This document shows, piece by piece, positions 1-7,708 of a stretch of DNA of 64,000 nt. Positions within the stretch are counted from its first letter, which is position 1. Every line of letters starts with the position of its first letter. Position numbers and translations under genes: made by a program. Source of the DNA: an uncultured Lachnospiraceae bacterium (GTDB lineage: Bacteria; Bacillota; Clostridia; Lachnospirales; Lachnospiraceae); the NCBI GenBank assembly GCA_910583605.1, contig CAJTXN010000011.1, forward strand, positions 1-64,000, in the 5' to 3' direction. A model generated the notes under the pieces. The model was not told the DNA's origin. It worked only from the letters and a program-made list of their open reading frames with translations, and searched no databases.

Positions 1-512
1 AAAAAATCAGCATAAACTTTCAACTTTTTGTGTCCAAAGTATTGACATAGGTCCACATATCCTGTAAATACGGTCTGCATACTGTCATTGAATACCGGTG
101 TAAGTTTTATGAAACCCGGTGTTTCCATTACTGTTGATATATAATAATAGATGGCGTAATATCCGGGATTTAATATGACAGAGTAATTGTCATAAGGAGA
201 AATATTTCCTGTTGTATCCGGTATATTTACTTTAAGCGGAAGGTTGGCATTTTCCGGTATAAAGAGTTTCTGTTCCATAAACGATGCAAACACACTATTT
301 TGCGGATAGCCCGGAGGTCCTGCAGGTCCCCGGGGGCCGGGATCTCCTCTTGGTCCCATCGGCCCGGTGACACCTTGTGGACCCTGTGGTCCGGTGACAC
401 CCTGAGGTCCGGGTTCCCCGCGTTCTCCGGGACAGCCCTGAGGCCCGGGTTCCCCTCTTGGCCCCATTGGCCCGGGTTCGCAAAAGCAGGGGGGTGGGCC
501 GCATGCTCCCAT
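1..512 (-). CDS. Collagen-like (GPX repeat) surface protein, C-terminus cut by window edge
   Basis: Reading the minus strand from the ATG at 512-510 gives a protein that begins MGACGPPPCFCEPGPMG and continues with about 20 Gly-X-Y collagen triplets (for example GPQGVTGPQGPQGVTGPMG). A non-repetitive globular region follows (FASFMEQKLFIPENANLPL, then a Tyr-rich stretch) and is cut by position 1. Short collagen-like stalks followed by a C-terminal beta domain are typical of BclA-like spore-surface or cell-surface filament proteins. Two Cys in the N-terminus could cross-link chains. The ribosome site before this ATG is weak and a TTG lies three codons upstream, so the exact start is uncertain. 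The collagen repeats are GC-rich compared with the surroundings, as the Gly/Pro codons require. Surface role is inferred from family. Confidence 0.75.
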   Translation of the reverse strand, partial: MGACGPPPCFCEPGPMGPRGEPGPQGCPGERGEPGPQGVTGPQGPQGVTGPMGPRGDPGPRGPAGPPGYPQNSVFASFMEQKLFIPENANLPLKVNIPDTTGNISPYDNYSVILNPGYYAIYYYISTVMETPGFIKLTPVFNDSMQTVFTGYVDLCQYFGHKKLKVYADF

Positions 513-1008
513 GATTCTCAATTCGTCAGAGAATTTTTACGCATCCTGCAGTTTATCAGATTTTAATTCTGTTGTATTTCTGCAATAATTTTTATTGGGA
601 ACTCTATTCGTACAGAACAGATTTGGCAAATTAAACATCCAGCCTGGATTATAGTTATTCAATTGAAACCACCCCGCTATAATTTTATATTGAGTCTTGA
701 TGTATTTGTATCATGATAAATTATATGCAGGAAAATTTAATTTGGTCTTTCCCGGGCAGAGATTAACAAGTTGCTGGTTTCAGATATCAAAGATCTGGAG
801 CTATACTAAAAAAGCGGACACATTCGTGCACTATCCATCACAATAAAGTAAACAACAAAAGCGCAATACAAGGCTTGAGAAGGAAAAATTCCATATAAAA
901 AAGGAATTGTCGAAAAGCTCTATTAAGGATATAATAAATTCAAATCGAAACAATCTGCGGATGCCGGCTTATGATCATAGTGCAGTCTTCCGCCAAGGAG
1001 TATTCAGA
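513..1008. other. Gene-free stretch between divergent genes
   Basis: About 495 bases separate the collagen-like gene (leftward) from the response regulator (rightward). No ORF here has both a ribosome site and protein-like composition. The open frame running into the response regulator from 907 lacks a ribosome site and is unlike its family. The stretch is AT-rich and must hold promoters for both flanking genes, but I see no convincing consensus -35/-10 pair. A minus-strand mini-frame (MRKNSLTN, then stop) directly before the collagen-like gene could be a leader or the remnant of a longer start. Confidence 0.5.
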
Positions 1009-1686
1009 ATGAAGAAAATATTAATTGTAGAAGATGATTACAGTATATCCAGGGAACTGAAAGAACTTCTGGACAATTCCGGTTATGAAGCAGTCATACT
1101 GGAGAATTTTCAGGATGCAAAAAACGAAATAGTAAGCCAAATGCCGGATCTTATTTTACTGGATATCAATATTCCGTATACCAATGGAGAGAACCTGCTG
1201 AGGGAACTCAGAAAAGAATCGGATATACCGGTCATTATGGTCACCAGCAGAAACAATGAAACGGATGAAGTTTTATCCATGAGTTACGGGGCAGATGATT
1301 ATATTACGAAACCCTATAATCCCACGATTCTCCTGCTGCGTATCGGAGCAATTTTAAGAAGGACGGAACAGGCAGGGGATACCTTGCGGTATCATGAACT
1401 GCTGGTCTGCCCCCAGAAAGGACTCATTCTTCGGGAAGGAACCGGAAGCGAACCGGAGACGGAAGTGGTACTGACAAAAAATGAGATGATTATTTTCGTA
1501 TATCTGTTAAATAACAGAAGAATCGTTACAAGAGATGAACTGATGACCGATTTATGGAACAATAAAGAATATATCAATGACAATGCATTAACCGTAAATA
1601 TCAGCAGACTTCGGACAAAACTGAAAGAAATCGGATATGAAAATGCCATTGCCACCAGGAAAGGGCAGGGGTATATATTATTATGA
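1009..1686 (+). CDS. OmpR-family response regulator, BceR-like
   Basis: A 225-residue two-component response regulator. The receiver domain (about residues 1-115) has the acidic pair in VEDD (8-10), the phospho-acceptor Asp52 in LLDINIP and the conserved Lys in YITKPY. The C-terminal winged helix (about 130-225) ends in RTKLKEIGYENAIATRKGQGY. The ATG at 1009 is chosen over the upstream open frame (907) because AAGGAG lies just before it and MKKILIVEDD is the normal family start. It overlaps the kinase gene by 4 bases and is followed by an ABC transporter with an extracellular loop, which is the arrangement of bacitracin/lantibiotic-responsive BceRS-BceAB modules. It probably activates the transporter promoter through the palindrome at 2717-2748. 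Confidence 0.93.
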   Translation: MKKILIVEDDYSISRELKELLDNSGYEAVILENFQDAKNEIVSQMPDLILLDINIPYTNGENLLRELRKESDIPVIMVTSRNNETDEVLSMSYGADDYITKPYNPTILLLRIGAILRRTEQAGDTLRYHELLVCPQKGLILREGTGSEPETEVVLTKNEMIIFVYLLNNRRIVTRDELMTDLWNNKEYINDNALTVNISRLRTKLKEIGYENAIATRKGQGYILL

Positions 1687-2705
1687 AACTTCGAAAATAC
1701 CTGCTGGATAAAGGATTATCCGTTTTATTATATATTTTTATGTGTTTTATTCTGTTATTGCTGATGTTTGCATTTAAGGCAGAAACTTCCATGGTTATGG
1801 CAGTGACGGTGATCCTGTCGGGGGGTGGAATTTCCCTTCTGCTGATAAATTTTTTCAGAAAAAAAAGATTTTATGATGAAATAACAAATAATCTGGAACA
1901 GCTGGATAAAAAGTATCTGATACTGGAAACTATAAATATGCCTGAGTTTTATGAGGGGGAACTGATGTATCAGTTCTTATATGAAATAAATAAATCCATG
2001 CTGGAGAGAATCGGAGAATATGAATTCAGTATCAATGATTTTAAAGATTATGTTGAAATGTGGATTCATGAGATAAAAATACCGTTATCCAGTCTGTCGC
2101 TGATGGCTCACAATCATCGGGATATTTTTGATAAAAGAGTAAACCAGCAGATAAAAAGACTGGATAATTATGTGGAACAGGTATTGTATTATGTCAGAAG
2201 TGAGAATGCAGAAAAGGATTATCTGATCACTGAAAATTCCCTGAATGACATTGTCAGTAATGTTGTGATGAGAAATAAAGATGATTTATTGGAGAAAAAC
2301 ATTGAATTGACCGTATCCGGTGTGGATAAGCTTATATTGACGGATTCCAAATGGCTGGAGTTTATTTTAAATCAGATTTTAAATAACTCTATTAAGTATA
2401 CAGACGGAAAAGCTCATGCCTGTATTCGGGTTCAGGCCAGGGCGGAAGGAACGGAAAAAACCATTCTGACGATTTTTGATAACGGAATCGGAATTCCCGA
2501 AGATGACCTGAAACGGGTGTTTGAAAAATCTTTTACCGGAAAAAACGGAAGAACCGGGGTAAAGTCCACGGGAATGGGATTATACATTGCGAAAAAATTA
2601 TGTGATAAATTAGGGCATGGCCTTATGATAGAATCTGAAGAGCAGGAATATACAAAAGTCAGTCTGGTGTTTTTGAGGAATCCGTATTTTGATGTTTTAA
2701 AATAA
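1683..2705 (+). CDS. Intramembrane-sensing histidine kinase, BceS-like
   Basis: A 340-residue sensor kinase with two adjacent N-terminal membrane segments (about 12-32 and 37-58) and almost no extracellular loop, the hallmark of intramembrane-sensing kinases that take their signal from a BceAB-type transporter. The phospho-acceptor is His129 in the H-box EMWIHEIKIP. The catalytic domain has the N-box (LNQILNNSIKYTDG), G1 (FDNGIGIP) and G2 (STGMGLYIAKKL) motifs. The start ATG overlaps the regulator stop (ATGA), so the two are translationally coupled. Length and layout match the family. The inducing peptide cannot be read from sequence. Confidence 0.92.
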   Translation: MKLRKYLLDKGLSVLLYIFMCFILLLLMFAFKAETSMVMAVTVILSGGGISLLLINFFRKKRFYDEITNNLEQLDKKYLILETINMPEFYEGELMYQFLYEINKSMLERIGEYEFSINDFKDYVEMWIHEIKIPLSSLSLMAHNHRDIFDKRVNQQIKRLDNYVEQVLYYVRSENAEKDYLITENSLNDIVSNVVMRNKDDLLEKNIELTVSGVDKLILTDSKWLEFILNQILNNSIKYTDGKAHACIRVQARAEGTEKTILTIFDNGIGIPEDDLKRVFEKSFTGKNGRTGVKSTGMGLYIAKKLCDKLGHGLMIESEEQEYTKVSLVFLRNPYFDVLK

Positions 2706-2716
2706 ATAACGGATTC

Positions 2717-2748
2717 AATATTACGAAATTGTAATGTTTCGTAATATT
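2717..2748 (+). promoter_or_regulatory. Palindrome containing a BceR-like box upstream of the ABC transporter
   Basis: AATATTACGAAA (2717-2728) and TTTCGTAATATT (2737-2748) form a perfect 12-base inverted repeat around an 8-base spacer. Within it TTACG-AAAT-TGTAA (2721-2734) differs at one position from the TnACA-N4-TGTAA box reported for BceR-type regulators. It lies between the kinase and transporter genes, where such boxes occur in the family. There is no U-tract after it, so an operator is more likely than a terminator. Binding is inferred. Confidence 0.55.
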
Positions 2749-2784
2749 AAAACAGCGACAAAAATAAAATAAAACATTAAAATG

Positions 2785-2829
2785 AGTATAGTCAATGAGA
2801 CGGAAGTTGTTGACTATATTTATTTTTTT
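2785..2829 (+). promoter_or_regulatory. Leader hairpin before the ABC transporter ATPase
   Basis: AGTATAGTCAA (2785-2795) and TTGACTATATT (2810-2820) are complementary at 10 of 11 positions. They are followed by a T-rich run (2821-2829) and then the GAAGGAG ribosome site. The shape is that of a weak AT-rich terminator or attenuator in the transporter leader. Alternatively the TTGACT in the right arm could be a -35 element. Confidence 0.35.
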
Positions 2830-2844
2830 GGAAGGAGACATATT

Positions 2845-3612
2845 GTGGAACAGATTTTAAAAATTGAAAGAATTGAAAAATACTATGGAAATAAATCCAG
2901 CCTGACAAAGGCCATTGATAATATTTCCTTTGAGGTGGATAAGGGAGAATATGTAGCGATTATGGGAGCCAGCGGAAGCGGAAAAACCACACTCTTAAAT
3001 TGCATTTCCACCATCGACCGGGTGACTTCCGGCCATATCTATGTAAGCGGGGAAGACATTACAAAATTAAAGGGAAATGCGCTGAATAAGTTTCGGCGGG
3101 AAGAACTGGGATTTATTTTTCAGGATTTTAATCTGCTGGAAACGCTGACAGCCTATGAAAATATTGCACTGGCATTGTCCATTCAGAATGTAAAAGCGAA
3201 GGAAATAGACAGCAGAATCCGGGATGTGGCGGAAAAACTGGAAATTACGGAAGTATTGAAAAAGTATCCGTATCAGATGAGCGGTGGTCAGAAACAGAGA
3301 GTTGCCTCGGCAAGGGCTATTATTACCAAACCCAAAATGATCATGGCAGATGAACCTACGGGCGCACTGGATTCCAAAGCAGCCAAAATGCTGCTGGAGC
3401 GGTTCAGTTATCTGAATCAGGCGCTGGAGGCTACCATATTAATGGTAACCCATGATGCGTTTACTGCAAGTTATTCTTCCAGGGTTATATTCATTAAAGA
3501 CGGAAAAATATTTAATGAAATATACAGAGGCGGAGATTCCAGAAAGGTATATTTTAACAAGATCATTGATGTGGTAACAGTGTTGGGAGGGGATTTAAAT
3601 GATGCTCTTTAA
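2845..3612 (+). CDS. ABC transporter ATP-binding protein, BceA-like
   Basis: A 255-residue ATPase with Walker A GASGSGKTT (41-49), Q-loop FIFQDFN, signature MSGGQKQR, Walker B MIMADEPTGALD and switch His in MVTHD. This is the MacB/BceA subfamily that drives FtsX-type permeases. The GTG at 2845 is chosen because GAAGGAG lies 7 bases before it and MEQILKIERIEKYYG is the usual start; the upstream ATG at 2782 sits inside a leader hairpin. The stop overlaps the start of the permease by 14 bases. With the permease it probably frees cell-wall lipid targets from peptide antibiotics and signals flux to the kinase. Confidence 0.93.
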   Translation: MEQILKIERIEKYYGNKSSLTKAIDNISFEVDKGEYVAIMGASGSGKTTLLNCISTIDRVTSGHIYVSGEDITKLKGNALNKFRREELGFIFQDFNLLETLTAYENIALALSIQNVKAKEIDSRIRDVAEKLEITEVLKKYPYQMSGGQKQRVASARAIITKPKMIMADEPTGALDSKAAKMLLERFSYLNQALEATILMVTHDAFTASYSSRVIFIKDGKIFNEIYRGGDSRKVYFNKIIDVVTVLGGDLNDAL

Positions 3613-5617
3613 GCTTTCGTTAAAAAACATACAAAAAAGTATCAAGGACTATGCCATTTATTTTTTTACCCTGATTCTGGGCGTTGCGGTCTTTTATGTC
3701 TTTAATGCCATTGAAAGCCAGACGGTACTGCTGAATGTAACTTCTAATACCAAAAACATAATAAAACTGATGACCAATATTCTTTCCGGTGTCAGTGTGT
3801 TTGTCTCCTTTGTACTGGGATTTCTAATCATCTATGCCAGCAGATTTCTGGTAAAACGCCGGAATAAGGAGTTTGGAGTATATCTGACTCTGGGTATGGG
3901 AAAAAGAAAAGTATCCATGATATTATTCTTTGAAACCATTTTAATCGGTATTATCTCGTTAGCGGTGGGATTGCTGCTGGGAACGGTATTATCCCAGTTT
4001 ATGAGTCTGCTGGTAGCCAATATGTTTGAGGCGGATATGACGAATTATGCATTTACATTTTCGAAATCCGCTATGTTTAAAACTTTTTTATACTTTGGAA
4101 TTATGTATGTGCTGGTCATGATATTTAATACCAGACTGGTAAGCAAATGTAAACTCATTGACCTGCTCCATTCCGGTAAAAAATCGGAAAAGGTCCGGAT
4201 GAAGAATCCGGTTCTGTGTACACTGGTATTCGCGGTATCCTGCGGGATTCTGGGATACGCTTATTGGCAAGTAACGGGAGGAGTATACCGTCTGTCAAGC
4301 GAGAAAGATATCTTTATACCCATTATTTTGGGAGTGATAGGAACTTTTCTGGTGTTCTGGTCGTTGTCGGGACTTATGTTACGGATTATAATGAGTATCA
4401 AAGGCCTGTATTACAAAAAACTGAACAGTTTTACCCTGAGACAGATTAGCAGTAAAATAAATACTATGGTGTTTTCCATGACGGTCATTTGTTTAATGTT
4501 GTTTTTTACCATCTGTATTTTATCCAGTGCGTTATCCATTAAAAATTTTATGAATGATAATCTCAGGGAACTAGCGCCGGCGGATATACAGTTTGAGTAT
4601 GCAATTGATCCGGAACAGGAGAACCATACGGTTGAAGAACTGCTGAAACGGAAGAGTTTAAATGTGGATGAAGTATTTAAGGAAAAAATTTCGTTTGATA
4701 CTTATATGTTTGATGATATAACTTTTCAGACTACATTAGGTTCTGCATATGATGAGGCTCAAAACAATTATTCTTTTCTGGAGTATACGGCAAGAGAGGA
4801 ATTTATGAAACTGTCGGATTATAACCGGCTGGCCGAATTATACGGAATGCCGGAATACGTTCTGGAGGAGGATGAATATATAGTAATTGCGGATTTTGAC
4901 AGTAGTGTGGAGATGAGAAATTCTGCGTTGAAAAACGGTGAGACCATTCGGATTGGGGATGTGGAATACCGGCCAAAGTTTAAGAAGTGTAAAAAAGGAA
5001 TCCTGCAGCTGTCAGGAAATCATGTGAACGCCGGTTATTTTGTTATTCCCGACAATGCCAAAACAGACGGTCACAATGCGCGGAATTATCTGGTGGCAAA
5101 TTATAATGCAGGGAATGAGGAAGAAAAAATAAAGATTGAAGCGGGGATTTCCGAATTAATGGAAAATACATGGAACAACGATCGGATCAGTTATAATACC
5201 ATGCTGGACATCAAAGAGTCTTCCATCGGTCTGGGTGCCATGGTTACATTTATCGGTCTTTATCTGGGAATTATTTTTCTGATTTCCGGCGCTGCCATAC
5301 TTGCATTGAAGGAATTGTCCGAAAGTACGGATAACCGGGAACGTTACTGTGTCTTAAGAAAGATCGGAACCGATGAAAAAGTGATTAACCGTGCATTGTT
5401 TAAGCAGATTGGAATATTCTTTATGGTTCCGTTAATTCTGGCAGGTATCCATTCTGTTTTTGGAATTAAATTCTGTAATTCCATTCTTGAGACCTTTGGT
5501 AAGGATGAGATGCTGAAATCGGTAGGTATGACTTCCGTATTTTTGATTGCAATCTATGGAGGATATTTTCTGATAACATATTTCTGCAGTAAGGAAATTA
5601 TCAAAGAAAGAAAATAG
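3599..5617 (+). CDS. ABC transporter permease with large extracellular domain, BceB-like (FtsX fold)
   Basis: A 672-residue membrane protein. It has one N-terminal helix, a block of helices including an FtsX-like region (about 60-200), more helices to about residue 310, then a hydrophilic extracellular domain of roughly 200 residues (about 320-530), and a C-terminal three-helix FtsX-like block (about 540-670). This 10-helix plan with the large loop between helices 7 and 8 defines BceB-type permeases. It starts ATGATG with GGGAGGGG upstream and overlaps the ATPase gene. The extracellular loop is the presumed peptide/lipid sensor and the least conserved part of the family. Confidence 0.92.
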   Translation: MMLFKLSLKNIQKSIKDYAIYFFTLILGVAVFYVFNAIESQTVLLNVTSNTKNIIKLMTNILSGVSVFVSFVLGFLIIYASRFLVKRRNKEFGVYLTLGMGKRKVSMILFFETILIGIISLAVGLLLGTVLSQFMSLLVANMFEADMTNYAFTFSKSAMFKTFLYFGIMYVLVMIFNTRLVSKCKLIDLLHSGKKSEKVRMKNPVLCTLVFAVSCGILGYAYWQVTGGVYRLSSEKDIFIPIILGVIGTFLVFWSLSGLMLRIIMSIKGLYYKKLNSFTLRQISSKINTMVFSMTVICLMLFFTICILSSALSIKNFMNDNLRELAPADIQFEYAIDPEQENHTVEELLKRKSLNVDEVFKEKISFDTYMFDDITFQTTLGSAYDEAQNNYSFLEYTAREEFMKLSDYNRLAELYGMPEYVLEEDEYIVIADFDSSVEMRNSALKNGETIRIGDVEYRPKFKKCKKGILQLSGNHVNAGYFVIPDNAKTDGHNARNYLVANYNAGNEEEKIKIEAGISELMENTWNNDRISYNTMLDIKESSIGLGAMVTFIGLYLGIIFLISGAAILALKELSESTDNRERYCVLRKIGTDEKVINRALFKQIGIFFMVPLILAGIHSVFGIKFCNSILETFGKDEMLKSVGMTSVFLIAIYGGYFLITYFCSKEIIKERK

Positions 5618-5619
5618 AC

Positions 5620-5680
5620 TTGACAAAATTAATATGGTTTTATATTATAGTGATATCAAATCGATATCACTATATTTTTT
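5620..5680 (+). promoter_or_regulatory. Strong promoter overlapping a perfect palindrome (operator or attenuator) for the SPFH operon
   Basis: TTGACA (5620-5625), a 17-base spacer and TATTAT (5643-5648) form a near-consensus promoter. The -10 and presumed transcription start are covered by a perfect 12-base inverted repeat, TATAGTGATATC (5646-5657) and GATATCACTATA (5663-5674), with loop AAATC, followed by six T (5675-5680). Each arm contains the self-complementary GATATC. The layout fits a repressor operator; it could also act as an early terminator. The regulator is unknown: the ribbon-helix-helix protein encoded two genes downstream is one candidate and a GntR-type protein another. Confidence 0.7.
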
Positions 5681-5695
5681 GAAGGAGGAATTATT

Positions 5696-6724
5696 ATGAG
5701 TACACAGGAAATATCAAAGAATTTTAAAAATGTGGAAGAAAAGGAACTGAATCCCATAAGCGGAGGTCTGATGCTGATACTGGTGCTGGCTATGTATGCG
5801 GCATCCGTTGGTCTGATCATATGCGGCGCCGTTACGATTGAAATGGGAAAAAATAACATACTGGGCGGCATTTTAGTGGCAGGGGGCATTTTTCTTTTGA
5901 TCGCAGCCTTTATTTTAACATGCGGGTTCCATATGTTAAAACCTAATGAAGAACTGGTACTGACTTTCTTCGGAAAATATTACGGAACCATTAAAAAAGA
6001 TGGATATTATTTTGTGAATCCTTTTGCCAGTGAGTTTAATCCTACATCGGGAGGTGTTGTACCGCAGGCAATTGAAATTACCGCCGGCGGTGGAGAAATT
6101 GTGAAAAATTCAGTGGCAACACAGAGTACAAGAAAGAAAATTTCCACAAAAACACAGACGTTGCGGAATGATAAACAGAAGGTCAATGATGTACTGGGCA
6201 ATCCGATCATCATTGGTTCCGTTGTTATCTGGAGAGTGGCAGAACCGACAAAGGCAGTGTTTAATGTTGAGAATTATAAGGAATTTCTGTCCATTCAGTG
6301 TGATTCCGTAATCCGGAATATTGCCAGAATGTATCCGTATGATAATATGGAAGATGAAGCCGATGAAAAATCACTGCGGGGCAGCAGTCAGGAAATTGCG
6401 GATAGCATGCGAAAAGAACTGCAGGAAAAAGTAATGGAGGCAGGTCTGGAGATTAAAGAAGTGAGAATTACCAATCTTGCCTATTCCGATGAAATTGCGG
6501 CAGCCATGCTTCAGAGACAGCAGGCAGTAGCCATCATTGCAGCCCGTCAAAAGATTGTGGAAGGTGCGGTCAGCATGGTAAAGATGGCAATTGACCAGTT
6601 GGGAGAAGAAGAGATTGTTGTTCTCGACGAAGAGAGAAAGGCGGCCATGGTCAGCAATCTTTTAGTTGTGCTTTGCGGTAATAAGGATGCTCAGCCGATT
6701 GTAAACAGTGGTTCCATCTATTAG
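5696..6724 (+). CDS. SPFH domain (stomatin/prohibitin family) membrane protein
   Basis: A 342-residue protein with two N-terminal membrane helices (about residues 24-50 and 56-80) joined by a short loop. An SPFH domain follows: it starts after LKPNEELVLTFFGKYYGTIKKDGYY and runs through VIWRVAEPTKAVFNV and REL-rich helices to the Ala-rich AAAMLQRQQAVAIIAA segment. SPFH proteins oligomerise on membranes and organise microdomains. Ribosome site GAAGGAGG is at 5681-5688. The next gene, a ribbon-helix-helix protein, follows after 36 bases in the same direction. The operon has its own palindrome-covered promoter. The substrate or partner is not evident. Confidence 0.88.
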   Translation: MSTQEISKNFKNVEEKELNPISGGLMLILVLAMYAASVGLIICGAVTIEMGKNNILGGILVAGGIFLLIAAFILTCGFHMLKPNEELVLTFFGKYYGTIKKDGYYFVNPFASEFNPTSGGVVPQAIEITAGGGEIVKNSVATQSTRKKISTKTQTLRNDKQKVNDVLGNPIIIGSVVIWRVAEPTKAVFNVENYKEFLSIQCDSVIRNIARMYPYDNMEDEADEKSLRGSSQEIADSMRKELQEKVMEAGLEIKEVRITNLAYSDEIAAAMLQRQQAVAIIAARQKIVEGAVSMVKMAIDQLGEEEIVVLDEERKAAMVSNLLVVLCGNKDAQPIVNSGSIY

Positions 6725-6760
6725 GAACAGCCGTACGGCAGACAGGAAGGAGGTCAGGAT

Positions 6761-7012
6761 ATGGCAGATGAGCTTGAGATCAGAGAGCGGGAGTTAAAGC
6801 AGCGTCTTGAAAAGATTCAAAGTCTTGAGAAGGAAGTTCGGGAAAAAGAAAAGGCATTGAAAATAAAAGAAAAAGCAAAAAAACAAATTCTGCTTCGTCT
6901 TGCACCGACACTCTGGGAAGAACTTGCGGCATGGGCCGAAGAGGATTACCGCTCCATTAATGGACAGATTGAATATCTGCTGGCAGAATGTGTAAGGAAA
7001 CATAAAAAGTGA
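6761..7012 (+). CDS. Arc-like ribbon-helix-helix DNA-binding protein with coiled-coil N-terminus
   Basis: An 83-residue protein. Residues 1-45 are a highly charged heptad-rich coiled coil (ERELKQRLEKIQSLEKEV). Residues 47-80 match the ribbon-helix-helix fold: strand QILLRLAPT, helix LWEELAAWAEEDY, turn, helix SINGQIEYLLAECV. The ribosome site is AAGGAGG (6748-6754). Its position behind the SPFH gene suggests that the two act together; it may bind the GATATC-containing palindrome at 5646-5674 and repress its own operon. Target and function are inferred from fold and context only. Confidence 0.78.
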   Translation: MADELEIRERELKQRLEKIQSLEKEVREKEKALKIKEKAKKQILLRLAPTLWEELAAWAEEDYRSINGQIEYLLAECVRKHKK

Positions 7013-7082
7013 ATGAAATTATGCGGCTGATAGTATATGAGTTGTTATAGTTTTATGATACGAAGAAATGAGGAATGCCATT

Positions 7083-7562
7083 TTGATAAATCGTTGTTAT
7101 ATGTTTTCTCCGATAGGAACTGTTTGTATTGAAGAAGACGAGGCTGCGATAACGGCGCTGTATATCGTTGATAAAAATAAGAATATGGCTGTTGAAGCGG
7201 AATATTGCAGTAAGGCTTCCGATATACTGATTCAGGCGAAGCATGAATTAACGGAATATTTCGATGGAAAGCGAAAAAAATTTGATTTACCGTTACATAT
7301 GACCGGAACGAAATTTCAGCTCAGGGTCTGGAACGAACTACGTCGGATTCCGTATGGAGAAACCCGCAGTTATAAGGACATAGCCAGGGCTGTTGGGAAT
7401 CCGAAAGCCTGCAGAGCCGTTGGAGGAGCAAACAATAAAAATCATATTTTGATTCTGATTCCCTGTCACCGGGTAATCGGAAAAAACGGAAGTCTGGTTG
7501 GATTTGGCGGCGGAGTGGATGTAAAAAAATATCTGCTGGAACTGGAGCAGCCGAAGCATTAA
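7083..7562 (+). CDS. ogt: Methylated-DNA--protein-cysteine methyltransferase
   Basis: A DNA repair protein that transfers alkyl groups from O6-alkylguanine to its own cysteine. The C-terminal domain has the recognition helix with RAVGGANNKN, the active-site PCHRV motif and the following GFGGG loop. The N-terminal ribonuclease-like domain is short. Two starts are possible: ATG at 7068, which lacks a clear ribosome site, and TTG at 7083, preceded by GAGGA with good spacing. I use the latter (159 residues); the longer form has 164. It is a single gene followed by a hairpin terminator at 7611. Nothing in the family motifs is missing. Confidence 0.9.
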   Translation: MINRCYMFSPIGTVCIEEDEAAITALYIVDKNKNMAVEAEYCSKASDILIQAKHELTEYFDGKRKKFDLPLHMTGTKFQLRVWNELRRIPYGETRSYKDIARAVGNPKACRAVGGANNKNHILILIPCHRVIGKNGSLVGFGGGVDVKKYLLELEQPKH

Positions 7563-7610
7563 TTTATACCGACATTCATATTAATGGTAAAAGGGAAACT
7601 AATACAAATA

Positions 7611-7657
7611 TGTGGGGATGGACAGCTGAAATGAAGCTGCCGCTCCACAATTTTTTT
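7611..7657 (+). terminator. Rho-independent terminator after the methyltransferase gene
   Basis: TGTGG (from 7611) pairs with CCACA (to 7649), with an inner CAGCT/AGCTG stem, followed by seven T. It sits between convergent genes and may serve both strands. Confidence 0.7.
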
Positions 7658-7708
7658 GTTAAAGCGACAGCCTTGCAATCAATTAATAGTATGGAATATG
7701 CTTTAGTG

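Noticed and set aside
300..566. Plus-strand open frame of 88 codons at the left end
   Set aside because: It is the antisense shadow of the collagen-like repeats, which leave all frames open through GC-rich triplets; no ribosome site.
6761..7012. Toxin-antitoxin antitoxin
   Set aside because: The ribbon-helix-helix fold fits an antitoxin, but the partner gene is an SPFH membrane protein and no toxin-like small gene is adjacent.
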